A stretch of DNA of 64,000 nt from Nissolia schottii (GCA_003254905.1 QANU01095177.1:52638-116637), one strand, 5' to 3'. Positions 39,501-52,895 are shown, counted from the first letter of the stretch. The notes: generated by a model not told the origin, from the sequence alone. A program made the numbers and translations.

Positions 39501-42500
39501 CTGTGATTCTAAGTGGCTTGTGAGCATCATTCCCTACTTCTATATTTTTCATTATTTGTTTTACTTTTTGTTTACTTTTTTCGTTACTTTGGTTAAGGGG
39601 ATTGAATCAAGCAGCAACAAATTTCTACTCATTTGATCAAGGGCGAATAGCTGCTTATAGATTGTTTGAGATGATAAGCCGGTCATCCTCATCTTTTAAT
39701 TATGATGGCAACGCTCCTGCTTCTGTGCAAGGAAATATAGAGTTTCGGAATGTTTATTTCAGTTATCTTTCTCGTCCTGAAATCCCTATCTTGAGTGGAT
39801 TTTATCTCACTGTCCCTGCTAAGAAAGCGGTAGCACTTGTTGGCAGAAATGGCTCTGGCAAAAGTAGTATTATTCCACTCATGGAGCGGTTCTATGATCC
39901 TACATTAGGTAATTGTTTTCCAATTGGTAGTGCATATTTATGCCATCTCATTCATAGCACTTCATGAGTCATTTCAGACTAAAGTTAATTTTCCCTGTCT
40001 GTGGTTCAGGAGAAGTTCTTTTAGATGGCGAAAACATCAAGAATTTGAAACTGGAATGGCTTAGGAGCCAAATAGGACTAGTCACCCAGGAACCTGCTTT
40101 GCTAAGTTTGAGTATAAGAGACAATATTGCTTATGGGAGGGATGCCACCATGGATCAAATTGAAGAGGCTGCTAAAATAGCTCATGCACATGCGTTTATC
40201 AGCTCTTTAGATAAAGGTTATGATACACAGGTGAAGCTTGATTGACATGATCATATGGAGCCTATGGCTCTTCTTTTGGTTTGTATTTTCAATCATATGG
40301 ATTTCAACTGGCAATCAAATTTTTCGCTCTGAAAACTGAGGCTTCTGTCTTTTAGGTTGGCAGGGCTGGTCTAGCTTTGACAGAGGAGCAGAAAATAAAA
40401 CTTTCTATTGCAAGAGCTGTGCTTTTGAATCCATCCATTCTTCTGCTTGATGAGGTTACTGGTGGGCTTGATTTTGAGGCTGAGAGGTCTGTTCAGGAGG
40501 CTCTTGATCTCCTTATGTTGGGAAAGTCAACAATAATAATTGCTCGAAGGCTTAGTCTCATAAGGAATGCTGATTATATAGCTGTTATGGAGGAAGGCCA
40601 ACTTGTGGAAATGGGTACGCATGATGAGTTATTGAGCCTGGGTGGCTTATATGCAGAACTTCTTCGATGTGAAGAGGCCACAAAACTTCCCAAAAGGTGT
40701 AATACTGAATCCAGACATGCTTTTTTCCTTTGCCATGCACTATTGTCTGTATTTGCGGACAATATAAAGTGGCTTCTTTTTAAGAACAGCTTCTGTGACG
40801 GTGAAAAGGGCAGAAATTTGTTTTAAAAAAAGATTTTGTATAAATAATATACCAATAATTTTTTTTTGGATAAAATAATAAGCCAATATTTACCATGCTT
40901 TTTAGTGAAATTGAATAGCACTGAACTGTAGCATTTAATATATATTATGTTTTTCATAATTTGCAAGATTTCGCCATTGGTATGCAAAACATCACATACT
41001 GTTTTTTTATCATCATGCAGGATGCCTGTTCGAAACTACAAGGATACTGCAGTTTTCCAGATTGAGAAAGATTCTTCAGAAAGTCATAGTTTCAATGAAC
41101 CATCATCCCCTAAAATGACTAAGTCGCCCTCTCTTCAAAGACTTTCTGCTGTATTTCGGCATTCAGAGGGCTTCTTTAACTCACAAGAATCACCACCACC
41201 TGAGAAGATGCTGGAAAATGGTCAACCTTTGGATGCAGCAGATAAGGAGCCATCAATAAGAAGGCAGGATAGTTTTGAAATGAGACTGCCAGATTTACCC
41301 AAGATTGATGTTCAGTCTGTGCATCGACAAACATCAAATGGTTCTGACCCAGAATCCCCTATTTCACCTCTTTTAACATCTGATCCTAAAAATGAACGCT
41401 CTCATTCCCAGACTTTTAGTAGGCCAGAGAGTCATTCTGATGATATTTCTGTGAACATGGGTGAAAGAAAGGATGCACGGCATGGAGAACAACCCTCACT
41501 CTGGAGGCTGGCTGAGCTTAGTTTTGCAGAGTGGCTTTATGCTGTGTTAGGAAGCTTAGGTGCTGCTATCTTTGGTTCCTTCAATCCTCTCCTTGCTTAT
41601 GTTATTGGATTGGTGGTGACAACTTACTATCAAATTGATGAAACTCATCACTTACGTGGAGAGGTAGACAAATGGTGCTTGATCATTGCCTGCATGGGTA
41701 TAGTGACAGTTGTTGCAAACTTTCTGCAGCATTTCTACTTTGGAATTATGGGGGAGAAAATGACAGAAAGAGTCAGGAGAATGATGTTTTCAGGTGAGTA
41801 CATCCTTTTGCAGTAATTTTCTTTTAAAATGATTTGAAATTCTGAGATGTACTTAACCGTTTTTTGAAACATGGCAGCCATGCTACGCAATGAAACTGGA
41901 TGGTTTGATAGAGAGGAAAACAGTGCTGACAATTTATCCATGCGCTTGGCAAATGATGCTACATTTGTGCGAGCGGCTTTTAGTAATCGGCTTTCAATAT
42001 TTATACAGGACAGTGCTGCAGTTATTGTTGCTTTCCTCATTGGTGTTTTGCTGCAGTGGCGATTAGCACTTGTCGCTTTAGGAATGCTTCCAATTCTCTG
42101 TGTTTCTGCCATTGCCCAGGTCTGCACCTGCTCTTTTTGTTTTCCAATTCTTTGTTTCTCTTTTATTGCCTTGTAGCATCAAAGGTGTCATGGTTGAATG
42201 CTATTTTATCACTTTTCTGGGGTACCATTGTCGTTTATCGAAATTATTATTTATCTTGACCTATGTTTGATTTCATTTATTATACCAATGGACCTGATCT
42301 TGCCAAGTATGTGAATGATGAAAACAGTGCTGGCTAAGAATAATGAGATTTTAGTTGATTTGCTATGCTAAGGCAGTCTACTTGAATATTGCAGAAATTG
42401 TGGCTTGCTGGATTTTCAAGAGGTATACAGGAAATGCACAGAAAGGCATCTTTGGTTCTTGAAGATGCAGTTAGAAATATCTACACTGTTGTTGCATTTT

Positions 42501-43624
42501 GTGCCGGCAATAAGGTGATGGAGCTCTACAGGTTGCAGTTAAATAAAATATTTAAGCAAAGCTTTCTTCATGGAGTGGCCATTGGGTTTGCATTTGGCTT
42601 TTCACAATTTCTACTCTTTGCTTGCAATGCCCTTCTACTTTGGTACACTGCGATATGTATAAAAAATAGTTATGTGAATCCACCTACTGCGGTCAAGGAA
42701 TACATGGTTTTCTCATTTGCTACATTTGCTCTTGTGGAGCCTTTTGGCTTGGCTCCCTACATATTGAAGCGACGCAAATCTCTCGTTTCAGTGTTTGAAA
42801 TTATAGATCGCGTCCCTAAAATTGATCCTGATGATAGCTCTGCATTGAAGCCACCCAATGTATATGGGAGTATTGAATTGAAACATGTTGACTTTTGTTA
42901 TCCTTCACGGCCAGAAGTGTTGGTCTTAAGCAATTTCAGTCTGAAAGTCACCGGGGGGCAAACAATTGCTGTTGTGGGAGTTTCAGGGTCAGGAAAGAGC
43001 ACTATAATATCGTTGATTGAGAGATTTTATGATCCAGTTGCTGGCCAAGTTTTACTAGATGGGAGGGATTTGAAGCAATATAATTTGAGATGGTTGAGGA
43101 GCCACCTTGGTCTGGTTCAACAAGACCCTATTATCTTCTCAACAACCATAAGGGAAAACATCATATATGCCAGGCATAATGCCTCTGAGGCTGAGATGAA
43201 AGAAGCTGCAAGAATAGCAAATGCTCATCATTTCATTAGCAGCTTGCCACATGGTTATGACACTCATGTTGGGATGAGAGGCGTTGACTTAACTCCAGGA
43301 CAGAAACAGAGAATTGCAATTGCCAGGGTAGTGCTGAAAAATGCACCAATCTTGTTGCTGGATGAAGCTAGTTCATCAATTGAATCCGAGTCAAGCCGAG
43401 TGGTGCAAGAGGCTCTGGACACGCTAATAATGGGAAACAAGACCACGATTTTAATAGCGCACAGGGCTGCGATGATGAGGCATGTAGACAACATTGTAGT
43501 TCTTAATGGAGGAAGGATAGTGGAGGAGGGGTCCCATGATTCATTGGTTGCGAAGAATGGTCTATATGTCCGATTGATGCAACCTCACTTTGGTAAGGGT
43601 TTGCGGCAGCACCGGCTTGTTTAG
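36541..43624 (+). CDS. ABCB20: ABC transporter B family, ABCB6/ABCB20 type (full-length MDR/PGP)
   Basis: Plasma-membrane full transporter (TMD1-NBD1-TMD2-NBD2). Arabidopsis ABCB6 and ABCB20 are implicated in auxin transport. Eleven exons: 36541-36906, 38315-38369, 38450-38625, 38752-38952, 39260-39519, 39598-39908, 40010-40230, 40356-40696, 41021-41793, 41878-42119, 42395-43624. Total 4176 bases, 1391 residues. The start MMVSRGLFGWSPPHIQPLTP fits the family N-terminus. NBD1 has Walker A GRNGSGKSS (435-443) and Walker B LLLDE (Glu563), but the signature is LTEEQ (538-542) and the switch His is Arg594 (IIIARRLS). NBD2 has GVSGSGKST (1177-1185), LTPGQ (1281-1285), LLLDE (1306) and His1338. A long Ser-rich linker (exon 9) joins the halves. 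ABCB6 versus ABCB20 cannot be settled here. Confidence 0.94.
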
Positions 43625-44744
43625 AATCAAGAGTATTTGATGTGAATAACTGCAACCAATGTTGGTTCATGAGAATTGTTTCAGATTCTGCTCGACAATG
43701 GCTGGCAATTACCCCACCTCTTGAAATTTTCCAAGAATGGCAGGTGGAGGTTTGCATTTGGCTAGAATAGGAATGATGAAGCTTGGGTTCGTTCTTGGCA
43801 TTGGTAGGCCTAGAAGGAGGATACTGTAGCAAGGATAGATGTGTAGGATTTGAAAATAGGAATATGGAGTCTGGTTGGTTTGAGGATTTGGGGCTGCATG
43901 CATATCTATTCTTTTGGAGGCAAGCTGTTTGGACTGGCTGTGCTGTCTCCATGGTATATTGATTTGTTTTTCAAGAGAGGAGGGTGGACTCAACCCTAAT
44001 TCTGCTGAGTTGTGACTATTTTATGTTCACTCTCTTCTCAAGCGTGGATGATAAACTTATTCATTAATGTATTTTTTTTTCCGGTTTGTGAAAATTGTAG
44101 AAAATCACGTCCAAGAGTTGTAACTTCTGTACATATTAAAGTGATATAGTTTAGAAAGCTTTTCTTTTGCTGTTTGTATTCCATTAGATCAAACTTTTCC
44201 CCTCCTATATTATAGATGCAATTTTCCACGTGTAATCTTGGTTATTCTTATAGGTTTTTAAATTAATTTGCAATTTTGTTTTGCCCTTTGTACTGTGCAT
44301 TACTGCATTATATATCCCATCAAGAAATGGGAGCTTTAAAAAGCATTTAATGACCCGCTTCACCTCTAATTTTCGGGTGCACGTGATGGGAAGGTTTCTG
44401 AGTTCTGTTTCTGTTTTCATATCGTAGCCTTTGTGCTCTTTTGAGTTTGCAAGTCTTCTGCTTTCGTGGTTGCCCCTGGAGTTTCCTTATGGTGAAAGAT
44501 TACTTTCACAAGTTATACTTTGTGAGTAGACAATGAGCTTTTTCTTTGCAGAGCGATAACAAACGGGTTCAGGGCAAACATTTGTAATTCTCAATGTTCC
44601 ACCAAGTTCGTATACACATGTAATGTATTGTGAAAAGTCGACCACTTATGTACGCAATTTATGGATTGGACAGCGAGAGAAACTTCATACAAACTTGATC
44701 TGTATGAAAATTAGAACATGTTTTGCACTGTCTCCTGTAACATT
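43625..44744. other. Intergenic between convergent ABCB and PNSL1 genes
   Basis: Two facing 3' untranslated regions. No convincing ORF. Confidence 0.6.
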
Positions 44745-46562
44745 TCAGATGTCAAGGAGCTTAAAGGAGTCTGCTACCACTTTAAGCTGATCTCGGAATC
44801 TTTTCCATCGCCTTTCATTTGCTCCCACAATTAACGTGTAGTACCTTCCTGTACAAATTGCATGTTTATTAGTTAGCATTAGGGCCATGACATGATGATC
44901 ATGCCATTATGAAAAATGATATTAGTAACTACTATGTGATTCTTATTTGAAATCCTAGCTTGAATATACTGAACTATTTTTTTTATCACATTTGAGGACA
45001 TTTTAACATTGTCCTGCAGTTGAACTTCTGGTGTCTGAACGTTGAACATTTGAGAATATGCTTTGTCGGTTTTATGTCAATTTCCTAGCAATTATCTTTT
45101 CTACATATTGAGCCTATGATTGCTTTGATAGAATATTTATGCAGTTGCCACACTGCAATTTTATATGGCAAATTACTTACCATTCCCTATAGCAAGTGTT
45201 GCAAAGGAGGCACTAGAGTAATTTGGAGACGTAAGTATATATTCAAATGTATAGTAATGTTTACCATCTACCGTTCGCTGCATTCAAAATTCAGATATGG
45301 TTGTTAGTTCTTCATTGATCATCAAGACCTAAGAAATTAGAAAGAAGAGAAAATTCATTTGGTGAAGAAATAAAATGAGGAAAAAACCTCCTGCATGTCA
45401 TATATTGTTGGTCTTTGGTTTGGTGCTGCATATATATGTCTCACCAAATCGGGGATAACCTGCTTAAGATATAATTAGAAACTGGTTAGAGTATAAATTA
45501 GATTCTTAGAAAACATTAGGAGAGAATTTTGCAGCATCATTAATTACCTCTTCCATTGGACCCAAATCTCGGATGTCTTTCTTCTCAGTTGGTATAAATC
45601 TCACCCTTACATTTTGCAGCTGTAGATACCTGTCTTTGAATGCAGAATCATGAGCCCTGAAGTCAAATTCCTACAAAGAATATCATTCAGAGATTCAGAA
45701 AACTATGTGGTTGAAACTAGTAAGCATTTTCTGTAGTAATATTATTATGAATGTTACCTTCCAATCGGAGGGATATACATAAGAGTATCCATCTATATAG
45801 TCCACGAAAGCTCGATATTTGTCTGGCACGTCTGCACAAAGGAGGAGTAACATAATTTCAAAATTTCACAAGACACTGACAATGACTCCTCATTGTGACA
45901 TATAAACAAACACCCTATTAGCAAAGTGTGAAGCTGTACACCACAAAACATGACCATCATCATATGATGCATGAATAATACCTTGAGCAAAGAGCAACTT
46001 TGTTGGTTGCAAATTTGCCGCTAATGCTCCAATTCCCAACAATAGCGGTCTCCTCTGGCAGTGGCCTAAAAAACAGAAAAGAGATGACAGAAGATCCAGG
46101 GTGTTAAAATTTCAAGTATATGAACTACACAAAATCTAGTACCATGAAAGATAGTAAGGTTTTCTGAATGCAAGCATTTTAAGGCATCCTATTTACATTC
46201 ATGGCACGGTGTATTTAGAGTGAAAACTCAGATAAAGTTTGAATTACTTGTGAGTTCTGATTCTCGAGTAGCACAGACACTGAAATACACATTGTAAAAT
46301 CAAAATTCAAAGCAAAATTGATGAAGGTGTCCCTTACTTTCTCCACTGGGGGTTGTCTCCATTGCACAAGAGACGCTGCCGGAAGGTGGAGTTGCCGCAT
46401 TGCGAGGGAAATCATTTGAGTGTGGCAAGTTTAACTGAAATAAATGCAGAATTAAGTAATTGGTCTGAATGAATGTAGTGACGAAAAATAAATTTGAATC
46501 AACAAACCTTGTGGGACAAGAAGGGGGAAGTCAAACTCAAAGAGCAAGAAGAAACTACCATA
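44745..46562 (-). CDS. PNSL1: PsbP-like thylakoid lumen protein, PNSL1 (PPL2) type
   Basis: Lumenal subunit of the chloroplast NDH complex in cyclic electron flow around photosystem I. Eight minus-strand exons: 46562-46509, 46434-46338, 46065-45982, 45831-45758, 45670-45548, 45459-45388, 45277-45181, 44848-44745. Total 705 bases, 234 residues. A Ser/Thr-rich transit peptide begins MVVSSCSLSLTSPF. A twin-arginine lumen-targeting segment, QRRPLLLGIGALAA (Arg56-Arg57), follows, so Tat import is inferred. The PsbP domain starts near residue 85: YRAFVDYIDGYSYVYPSDWK, EFDFRAHDSAFKDRYLQLQN, VRVRFIPTEKKDI, YYTFEYILTSPNY, GRYYTLIVGANERRWKRFRD. PPL1 is the closest alternative, but EFDFRAHDSAFKDRYLQ favours PNSL1. 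ABCB and this gene are convergent neighbours. Confidence 0.85.
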
Positions 46563-47560
46563 TTTGATAAAGGTTTACAGCTTCAATGACGAGAGGGTTT
46601 GTCTACTCAGATAATGGATACTGCCTTAAGTGATTAGTAGCTTGTGGTCATACGAGTATATGACAATGAAACTTTTTTTTTCTTCTTTTCTCGCCTTTTT
46701 TCTTTCCTCCTTTTCTTCTATTATTATTATTATTATTATTATTATTATGATGATGATGATGATGATGTCACGTTGGGTTAATGTATTCATTCATTTTGTT
46801 TTTGGTCGAAAACGCATTCATTTCCAAACTATAAGTTAGAGAGTTAAAGTAGTGATTTGCCCACAGGCCCATAATATAGATGTTTTGTGACTTTTTTTTG
46901 TTTTGGGTTAGAGCATAAAATTGAAATGAAAATGGAACTCTTTAAAAGTCATAACACATACTGGTCAAAGTACTCTGGCCTAAATAATTTAATATAGATT
47001 TTTATTTCTTATAATGAACAAGCATTTGTTCTAACTTGTATTTTTGAAATTGGGCTGGGTTAGTTTTTGGCTGAATAGCAATAGTAATGCCGAAACAAAA
47101 AAGTGCAGATATGAGTTTATCAAGTGGGCTTGTTATTTTTGGGAACAGAGATGGGCCCAAATAGACAAGTAAGCCCAAATTATTCTTATGAGTAAATCAG
47201 TCAAGAGATATCCATATAGGAGCTTGATTGTTAAGAATGAACTTATTGAATATTTTGAACACTAATATCGCATGAAAAATTCACTTTAACTCATGTTACT
47301 CCATTGACTTTTTAGTTTTTGCAATTTATGTTCATCAATTGTCAAATTCCATTGCCACAATGGAGTAATGAAAACCTTGGGGCTACAATGAAGCAGGTGG
47401 CTATAATCTCAATCTCAATCCTTTAATCTACCATGCAGTTGTAGGTGCATCAAATCACAGCCCGAAATGTGGCAAAACTATGACCACTGACAAATAGCCA
47501 TGCTTGCGTTGCCTGATTGTTCCCAACTCGACCGTTTCCTTAGCCGTTAATCTTGTTATT
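46563..47560. other. Intergenic between divergent PNSL1 and TIP genes
   Basis: A likely bidirectional promoter region of about 1.1 kb. An (ATT)n(ATG)n microsatellite sits at about 46718-46766. No gene. Confidence 0.55.
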
Positions 47561-47568
47561 TATTTATA
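47561..47568 (+). promoter_or_regulatory. TATA box of the TIP gene
   Basis: TATTTATA lies 118 bases before the ATG at 47679, at a plausible spacing for a leader of about 85 bases. Confidence 0.45.
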
Positions 47569-47678
47569 GTGCAAACAAAGCTTAGCTACTCTTAACCATC
47601 ATAAAAATAAAAAAGAAATAAAAATAAAAGAAGAAAATTAAGAAGCACAAGACAAGGCTTCTGATTCCTGAAGTAATA

Positions 47679-49092
47679 ATGGCAGTGTATAGAATTGCAA
47701 TTGGGTCACCTAGAGAGGCTAGCAACCCTGATGCAATGAGAGCAGCATTTGCTGAGTTCTTCTCTATGCTCATTTTTGTTTTTGCTGGCCAAGGCTCTGG
47801 CATGGCTTATAGTGAGACCACTCTACATTATTCCTTTCTCTCATACATTTGTGTTTTACAAACTTATATTTCTCTCAATAGAATAATTTAAACCATAACC
47901 TGTCGTGTTAGACAAACAACCAGAAACTTCGCCATATTATTAAAACGATGTGACATTATTATTGATTATTGGAAGAATGAGTGGATCTGATCCACTTCAT
48001 GGAATTTAATCACTGCCTTAATTTTGGTCAAAAATTATAGTTATGTTATTCTGGATGTATAGGATTACTCTCTTCAAAATGAGGCTCATGACTTGTGTCC
48101 ATCATTTTGATTTGTTTTCTTAGACATAAGCATTAATTGTAAAAATTTTATGATACTAATTGCAATTGATCATTGTGGGTGGCAGGCAAACTTACAAAGA
48201 ATGGACCTGCAACACCTGATGGCCTCATAGTTGCATCATTGTGTCATGCATTTGGGCTTATCGTGGCGGTTTCCGTTGGGGCAAACATTTCTGGCGGTCA
48301 TGTCAACCCTGCAGTCACATTTGGTGCCTTCATAGGAGGGAATATAACCCTTTTGAGAAGCATCTTGTATTGGATTGCACAGTTGCTTGGTTCAGTTGTT
48401 GCTTGCATTATCCTCAATTTTGCCACCGGTGGAATGGTAATCATCTCATCCATTCATCAGCTTTAAATTAAAATATCTCACATTTCATATGTAACAATTG
48501 AATGGATTTAAATTATGGTTATGATGCAGTTACATTGTAACTACAATATCATGAAATATTATAACCATAAGAAAATGTGGCTGATGCGACCGCAAATATT
48601 GCTGCAATGTAGTTATAAGAACTAGTGCAACAATAACAACATTGCGGCCGCAATTTAAAACCCTTTGAATGTAAATGATCTTAGCTCTTGAATGCATAAT
48701 TTGTTTCTATGTTGCAGGAAACATCAGCTTTCTCTCTATCTTCTGGATTATCTGTATGGAATGCATTGGTTTTTGAGATTGTGATGACTTTTGGATTGGT
48801 GTACACAGTTTATGCCACAGCAGTGGATCCAAAGAAGGGTAATGTGGGAATTGTGGCCCCAATAGCAATTGGTTTGATTGTGGGAGCCAACATCTTGGCT
48901 GGTGGGCCCTTTGATGGTGCATCCATGAACCCAGCTGTGTCATTTGGGCCTTCTGTAGTTAGTGGGTCATGGGCCAATCACTGGGTTTATTGGGTTGGCC
49001 CATTCATTGGTTCAGCAACTGCTGCCATTCTCTATGATAATATCTTCATTGGTGATGATGGACATGAATCCCTTTCAAACAGTGATTTTTAG
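47679..49092 (+). CDS. TIP1-3: Tonoplast intrinsic protein (aquaporin), TIP1;3-like
   Basis: Vacuolar-membrane water channel, often also passing urea or peroxide. Three exons, 47679-47811, 48186-48436 and 48718-49092, total 759 bases, 252 residues, the normal TIP size. Six membrane segments are expected. The two NPA motifs are HVNPAVTFG and SMNPAVSFG. The His of LCHAFGL and the Ile of IAIGLIVGA fit a TIP1-type selectivity filter (His-Ile-Ala-Val). Typical TIP1 landmarks are [50 protein letters not shown] and the C-terminus after [11 protein letters not shown]. Likeness to TIP1;3 over TIP1;1 ([19 protein letters not shown]) is from memory. Intron 2 holds a hAT-like MITE. Confidence 0.93.
48505..48663. 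mobile_element. hAT-type MITE candidate in TIP intron 2 (159 bp)
   Basis: Ends pair GATTTAAATTATGG with the complement of CCGCAATTTAAAACCC. Flanks are ATTGAATG (48497-48504) and TTTGAATG (48664-48671), an 8-bp duplication with one mismatch, as hAT elements make. The interior is rich in GCGGCCGCAA/AACTAC motifs and has no coding capacity. The GCGGCCGC run is unusual against the AT-rich intron. Confidence 0.6.
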
Positions 49093-50332
49093 ATTATAAT
49101 TTTCCTTTCATTTTTTATATATGTGTATGCGAATTAGAGATCCTCTCCATTTTGAAAAGTTAATAAATGATTGAATGAAGGTCTCTGATCTTTCAGATAA
49201 GGTTAGGAATTAAAAGAGTTTTGAGTTCTATGTAGTGTTGACTTAGGAATTTAGATTGTTTTTTTTCTTCCCTTGCATGTGATAGACATGATCTTGGAGA
49301 TGTCTACATGTAACTATTTCTTGTTAAATGAATGAATGATTTGATATTTAATACGTGTCCTTTATTAATTAAGCTATTAAATGCCCTCATATTAATTATT
49401 TTCAAACATATTACCAATGAAGATACATGATTCCACATAGTGTACAGCATGCCATGTGGATCCATGGTTCTACATGCATACATCATGCCATGTGGCCTAA
49501 TATTCTTGTGCATAACTATTGCTAATTTTACTCTTGAAGAGACCGGTTCTTCAGGAACAAGTCAACAGAAATAGCACCAAAAAAAGAAAATGAAAGAAAA
49601 AAAGAAGTCATCCTTGACTAGAAATTAGAAAAAGGAAAGGTGACAAACCTAGCAATGATCCACTTGAAGAGGTTGTCCAATGACACTTGGATTTTATTTG
49701 ATTTGGAGACATAGCTTAAAGCCACATCAAATTCAACCACTAAACCATAAATATGAATATTGCGTTCAGTAAGAAACCATTTCCAATAGGAGCACTAATG
49801 ACTCAAAGTCATTCTCTCTATCAGCACAATCTTAGTAAAATTGTGTTTTGTTAATTATAATACAACCCTCTATTTATGCTGTCGGAAGCATTAAAAAAAA
49901 ATAAAAATATTACTTAAATATATTAAAAAGCGTAAACACTTTTTTTTTCTCTATCTCACATAGGATTTACCATAAAAAAAAACTTATAAATACATAACAT
50001 GTATCTACAAATTTGCATGAAAATTATGTTAGTTTATATTAATATTAGGAGGACTTTGCCGGTTGAGATGTCTACGTTCCTGATATATTATCAAATATTA
50101 TTTTAATATGACGATTTTCGTAAGTTTACAAGAAAAAAATCTGAAGTGGTCATAGATTGCCACCAAAGATTGTGCTCATGTAGCTATGGGTCCACCAGTT
50201 AAATTTCTTTGACTCTCAATGAATAATCATTTTATTGGTTTTGAACAAAAAGAAAAACTAGTGGGACCAGCCACTTAAAAATTATAAAAACTCTTGAAAT
50301 ATTAAAGAACTATGGTCACTTCATTTGATTAT

Positions 50333-50373
<41 letters not shown>

Positions 50374-51250
50374 AACGTCCCTTCATCTATCGAAGACTTT
50401 ATTCTCATTTTGCAGTCATTTCATATAAGCAACATTCTTGTCTTCCACTCCTTACCCTATCTCCACTCAAGAGGCTGTCAAGGAGTTCTTTATTTACAAA
50501 ACCTTCTAATTCACCTACACTGCAAAGTTATTGCAAAATATCTTATTTGTCTTCAACCATAAGAATTGGTTGCATTGCAAATAAGACTTCTTATTTGAAT
50601 AGAGTATTGCAGCAGACTCAAGAACAAAACAAAATTCAATTACATTCGCAGAGCACAAGGAAAAATCAATGAAAAATGAACGATGGAAGGCAATGACCGA
50701 ACCCTCAACAATTAGTTAAGAAAGAAGAAGACTCTTATCGTCTCATCTCAGCCATTAGTTCATTCATCAAAGAGTTTAAAATGATATTAACGATCATCCA
50801 AAACTTATCACTAGTGGTATTTATAAATATAGATGATTCTTTTAACATAGAAAGTGTCAAAATCTTTCACGATACAATTTACATTATTAAACAAGAATCT
50901 AATATTATACATTGATTTACCTATTCAATTAAATATTGTTACATCAATAAATATGTTTTGACCTTTATAATTAAGCATATAAAAGAACTTAATTATATGA
51001 CAACCTAAAAAGATGCTTTTACAATTTGAGTAAATAGACACCTAAACTTATTAAACAAACATATAAAATTAGATGTCGCTGTACAATATGTTGTTCAATC
51101 TTGAAAAAATTCAATGTCATTAAATATCATGTTGGAATAGCAAACAACGTCAAAACTCAAGCATTAGATTTGGTCCATAAAGTTGAAATTTAGCCGGAGA
51201 AATTAATCCCCCAAGACTTACATATAGATAGATATGACTAGTAGCTGGGC
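49093..51250. other. Intergenic: TIP 3' region to F-box promoter
   Basis: AT-rich. A (GA)n microsatellite is at about 50337-50368. No gene found. Confidence 0.55.
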
Positions 51251-51258
51251 ATAAATAT
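51251..51258 (+). promoter_or_regulatory. TATA box of the F-box gene
   Basis: ATAAATAT lies about 120 bases before the ATG at 51376. The predicted transcript start near 51285 leaves this ATG as the first in frame. Confidence 0.5.
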
Positions 51259-51375
51259 ATCCATATTGGTCCATACCTCAACTTGAAAGCAATATTAAAA
51301 ATCTATCATTCTCTCTTCAACTTCCATTCTCCCCAAACACACACTGGAATTAAAAGCCTAATCCATTATCCCAAT

Positions 51376-52895
51376 ATGAAAGTTAGTGCAGAGGATCTGT
51401 TCGGCAATTTGCCAGATGAAATTCTTGGCTGCATAGTTTCTTTTCTGCCAAAAGAAACTGCACTAGAAACCTGCCTCATTTCTACTAGGTGGAGGGACTT
51501 GTGGAACCAAGTTCTTGTCAAACATGGAACTAAAGAAGATATCAATGATGCTGTTGCAGCGTTTCTTTCTTGTTTTGATGAGCTTGATCCATTGAAGAAT
51601 CCGCGGAAGCTTCGATTTCACTATGCTGAAGAAGACAGTCATGTTCTCTGTGCAACTACTGCAACTAACAAGAAGCTCCTCCTTGATTTCGCTTCTTGTC
51701 AGAAGCGAAATCAAAATCAGTATGAACTTCAATTCATGTTCCTCAACAATCAACACAACATGTTCCATCATGTCGTTCCATGTTCAAATTTTATGGTCAA
51801 AACACTTCACTTGAAATCAATTGGCTATTTGACAAGTGAGGTAGCTTCATCCATAGTTTCGAATTTGGAGCATCTTGAGAACTTGGTGATCAGTGAGTGC
51901 AGTGGATTGAACTCTTTGTGCATTGAATCTGAGTCAAAGCTTCACAAGTTGACCATCTTGGATTGCCTTCACTTGAAGTATCTCCATCTTAGAACCTCTA
52001 AGCTCAAATCTTTGAGATTCCGCGGAACTCTTCCTAGGATTTGGCCACAATCTCACTTCAACTTGAGTGATGCCAGCCTTGATTTCAGGCTAGGACCAAG
52101 TAGCAGTGACTTCAGGGCTCAAAATTTCGACGAGACACTGCTGACAATTAAGAACTCTGAAGTTCTTACTCTATGTGAATGGACTTTTGAGGTATGCTCT
52201 TTCTTCCTATTGCATCCCATGTAGCACTTCTCTCTGTTTTGTTCCTGTTTTCATTTTATGTTTTCAATCTGTTTTCTGTTGTTAAGGATTTAGCGGTGAA
52301 ATTAACACAATCCGGTTTCGTTTTATTATTTTTCTTATGATGTCATGACTCAGGATGTACCATTTATTTGCTTATACAAAATTTGACTCCAAAAGGGTCT
52401 TTCTTGCAGGCACTGATTTGGCCATCAATTTCTCCTTCAAGTGGGAACTTCATATTCTATAAATTAAGGGAGCTATGGTGGATTGACAGCCATAAGGATG
52501 AAAACGGCATTCATGCCTTAGTCTCCTTCTTGAAATTATGCCCTGCCTTGGAGCAACTTTATGTGACGGTAACTTTGCTTATTGGGAATAATAATTGATA
52601 TTCATGTTGTGCTATAGTTTTCAAACTTTGTAAACAATTTTAATGACTGATTAGTTGGATGCAGATTGATCCTAAGAGTTATCATTATTCGGCTCCAAGG
52701 TCCAATTCAGGCTTAATGCAAGCAACTAAACACACACAAGTACTGCAGAATCTAAAGCTGATAAAGTTGATGGGATTTGCAAGAGAAGTGGAGGCAATCG
52801 CAGTGGCTAAACAATTGATAAAGCTGGTCAAGAAGGGAAATAAGACTCCGAAGATAGAGACATCAGATGGGAGTTGCTTAGACTTGGTGCTCTAG
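51376..52895 (+). CDS. F-box protein with leucine-rich, FBD-like C-terminus
   Basis: Probable substrate receptor of an SCF ubiquitin ligase; the target is unknown. Three exons, 51376-52191, 52410-52568 and 52665-52895, total 1206 bases, 401 residues. The F-box is at residues 6-45: LFGNLPDEILGCIVSFLPKE, ETCLISTRWRDLW, fitting contact with an ASK/SKP1 adaptor. Irregular leucine-rich repeats follow (VKTLHLKSIGYLTSEV, LENLVISECSGLNSLCIES, HLKYLHLRTSKLKSLRF). The C-terminal part (LQNLKLIKLMGFAREVEAIA) resembles the tails of FBD/LRR F-box proteins. The start is the first in-frame ATG after the TATA box. This family is large and fast-evolving, so no ortholog name is given. A (GGAT)n run follows the stop. 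Confidence 0.88.

Noticed and set aside
51283-51375. Longer F-box start giving 31 extra residues
   Set aside because: The codon at 51283 is TTG, not ATG, and lies at the predicted transcript start. The first real ATG is at 51376.
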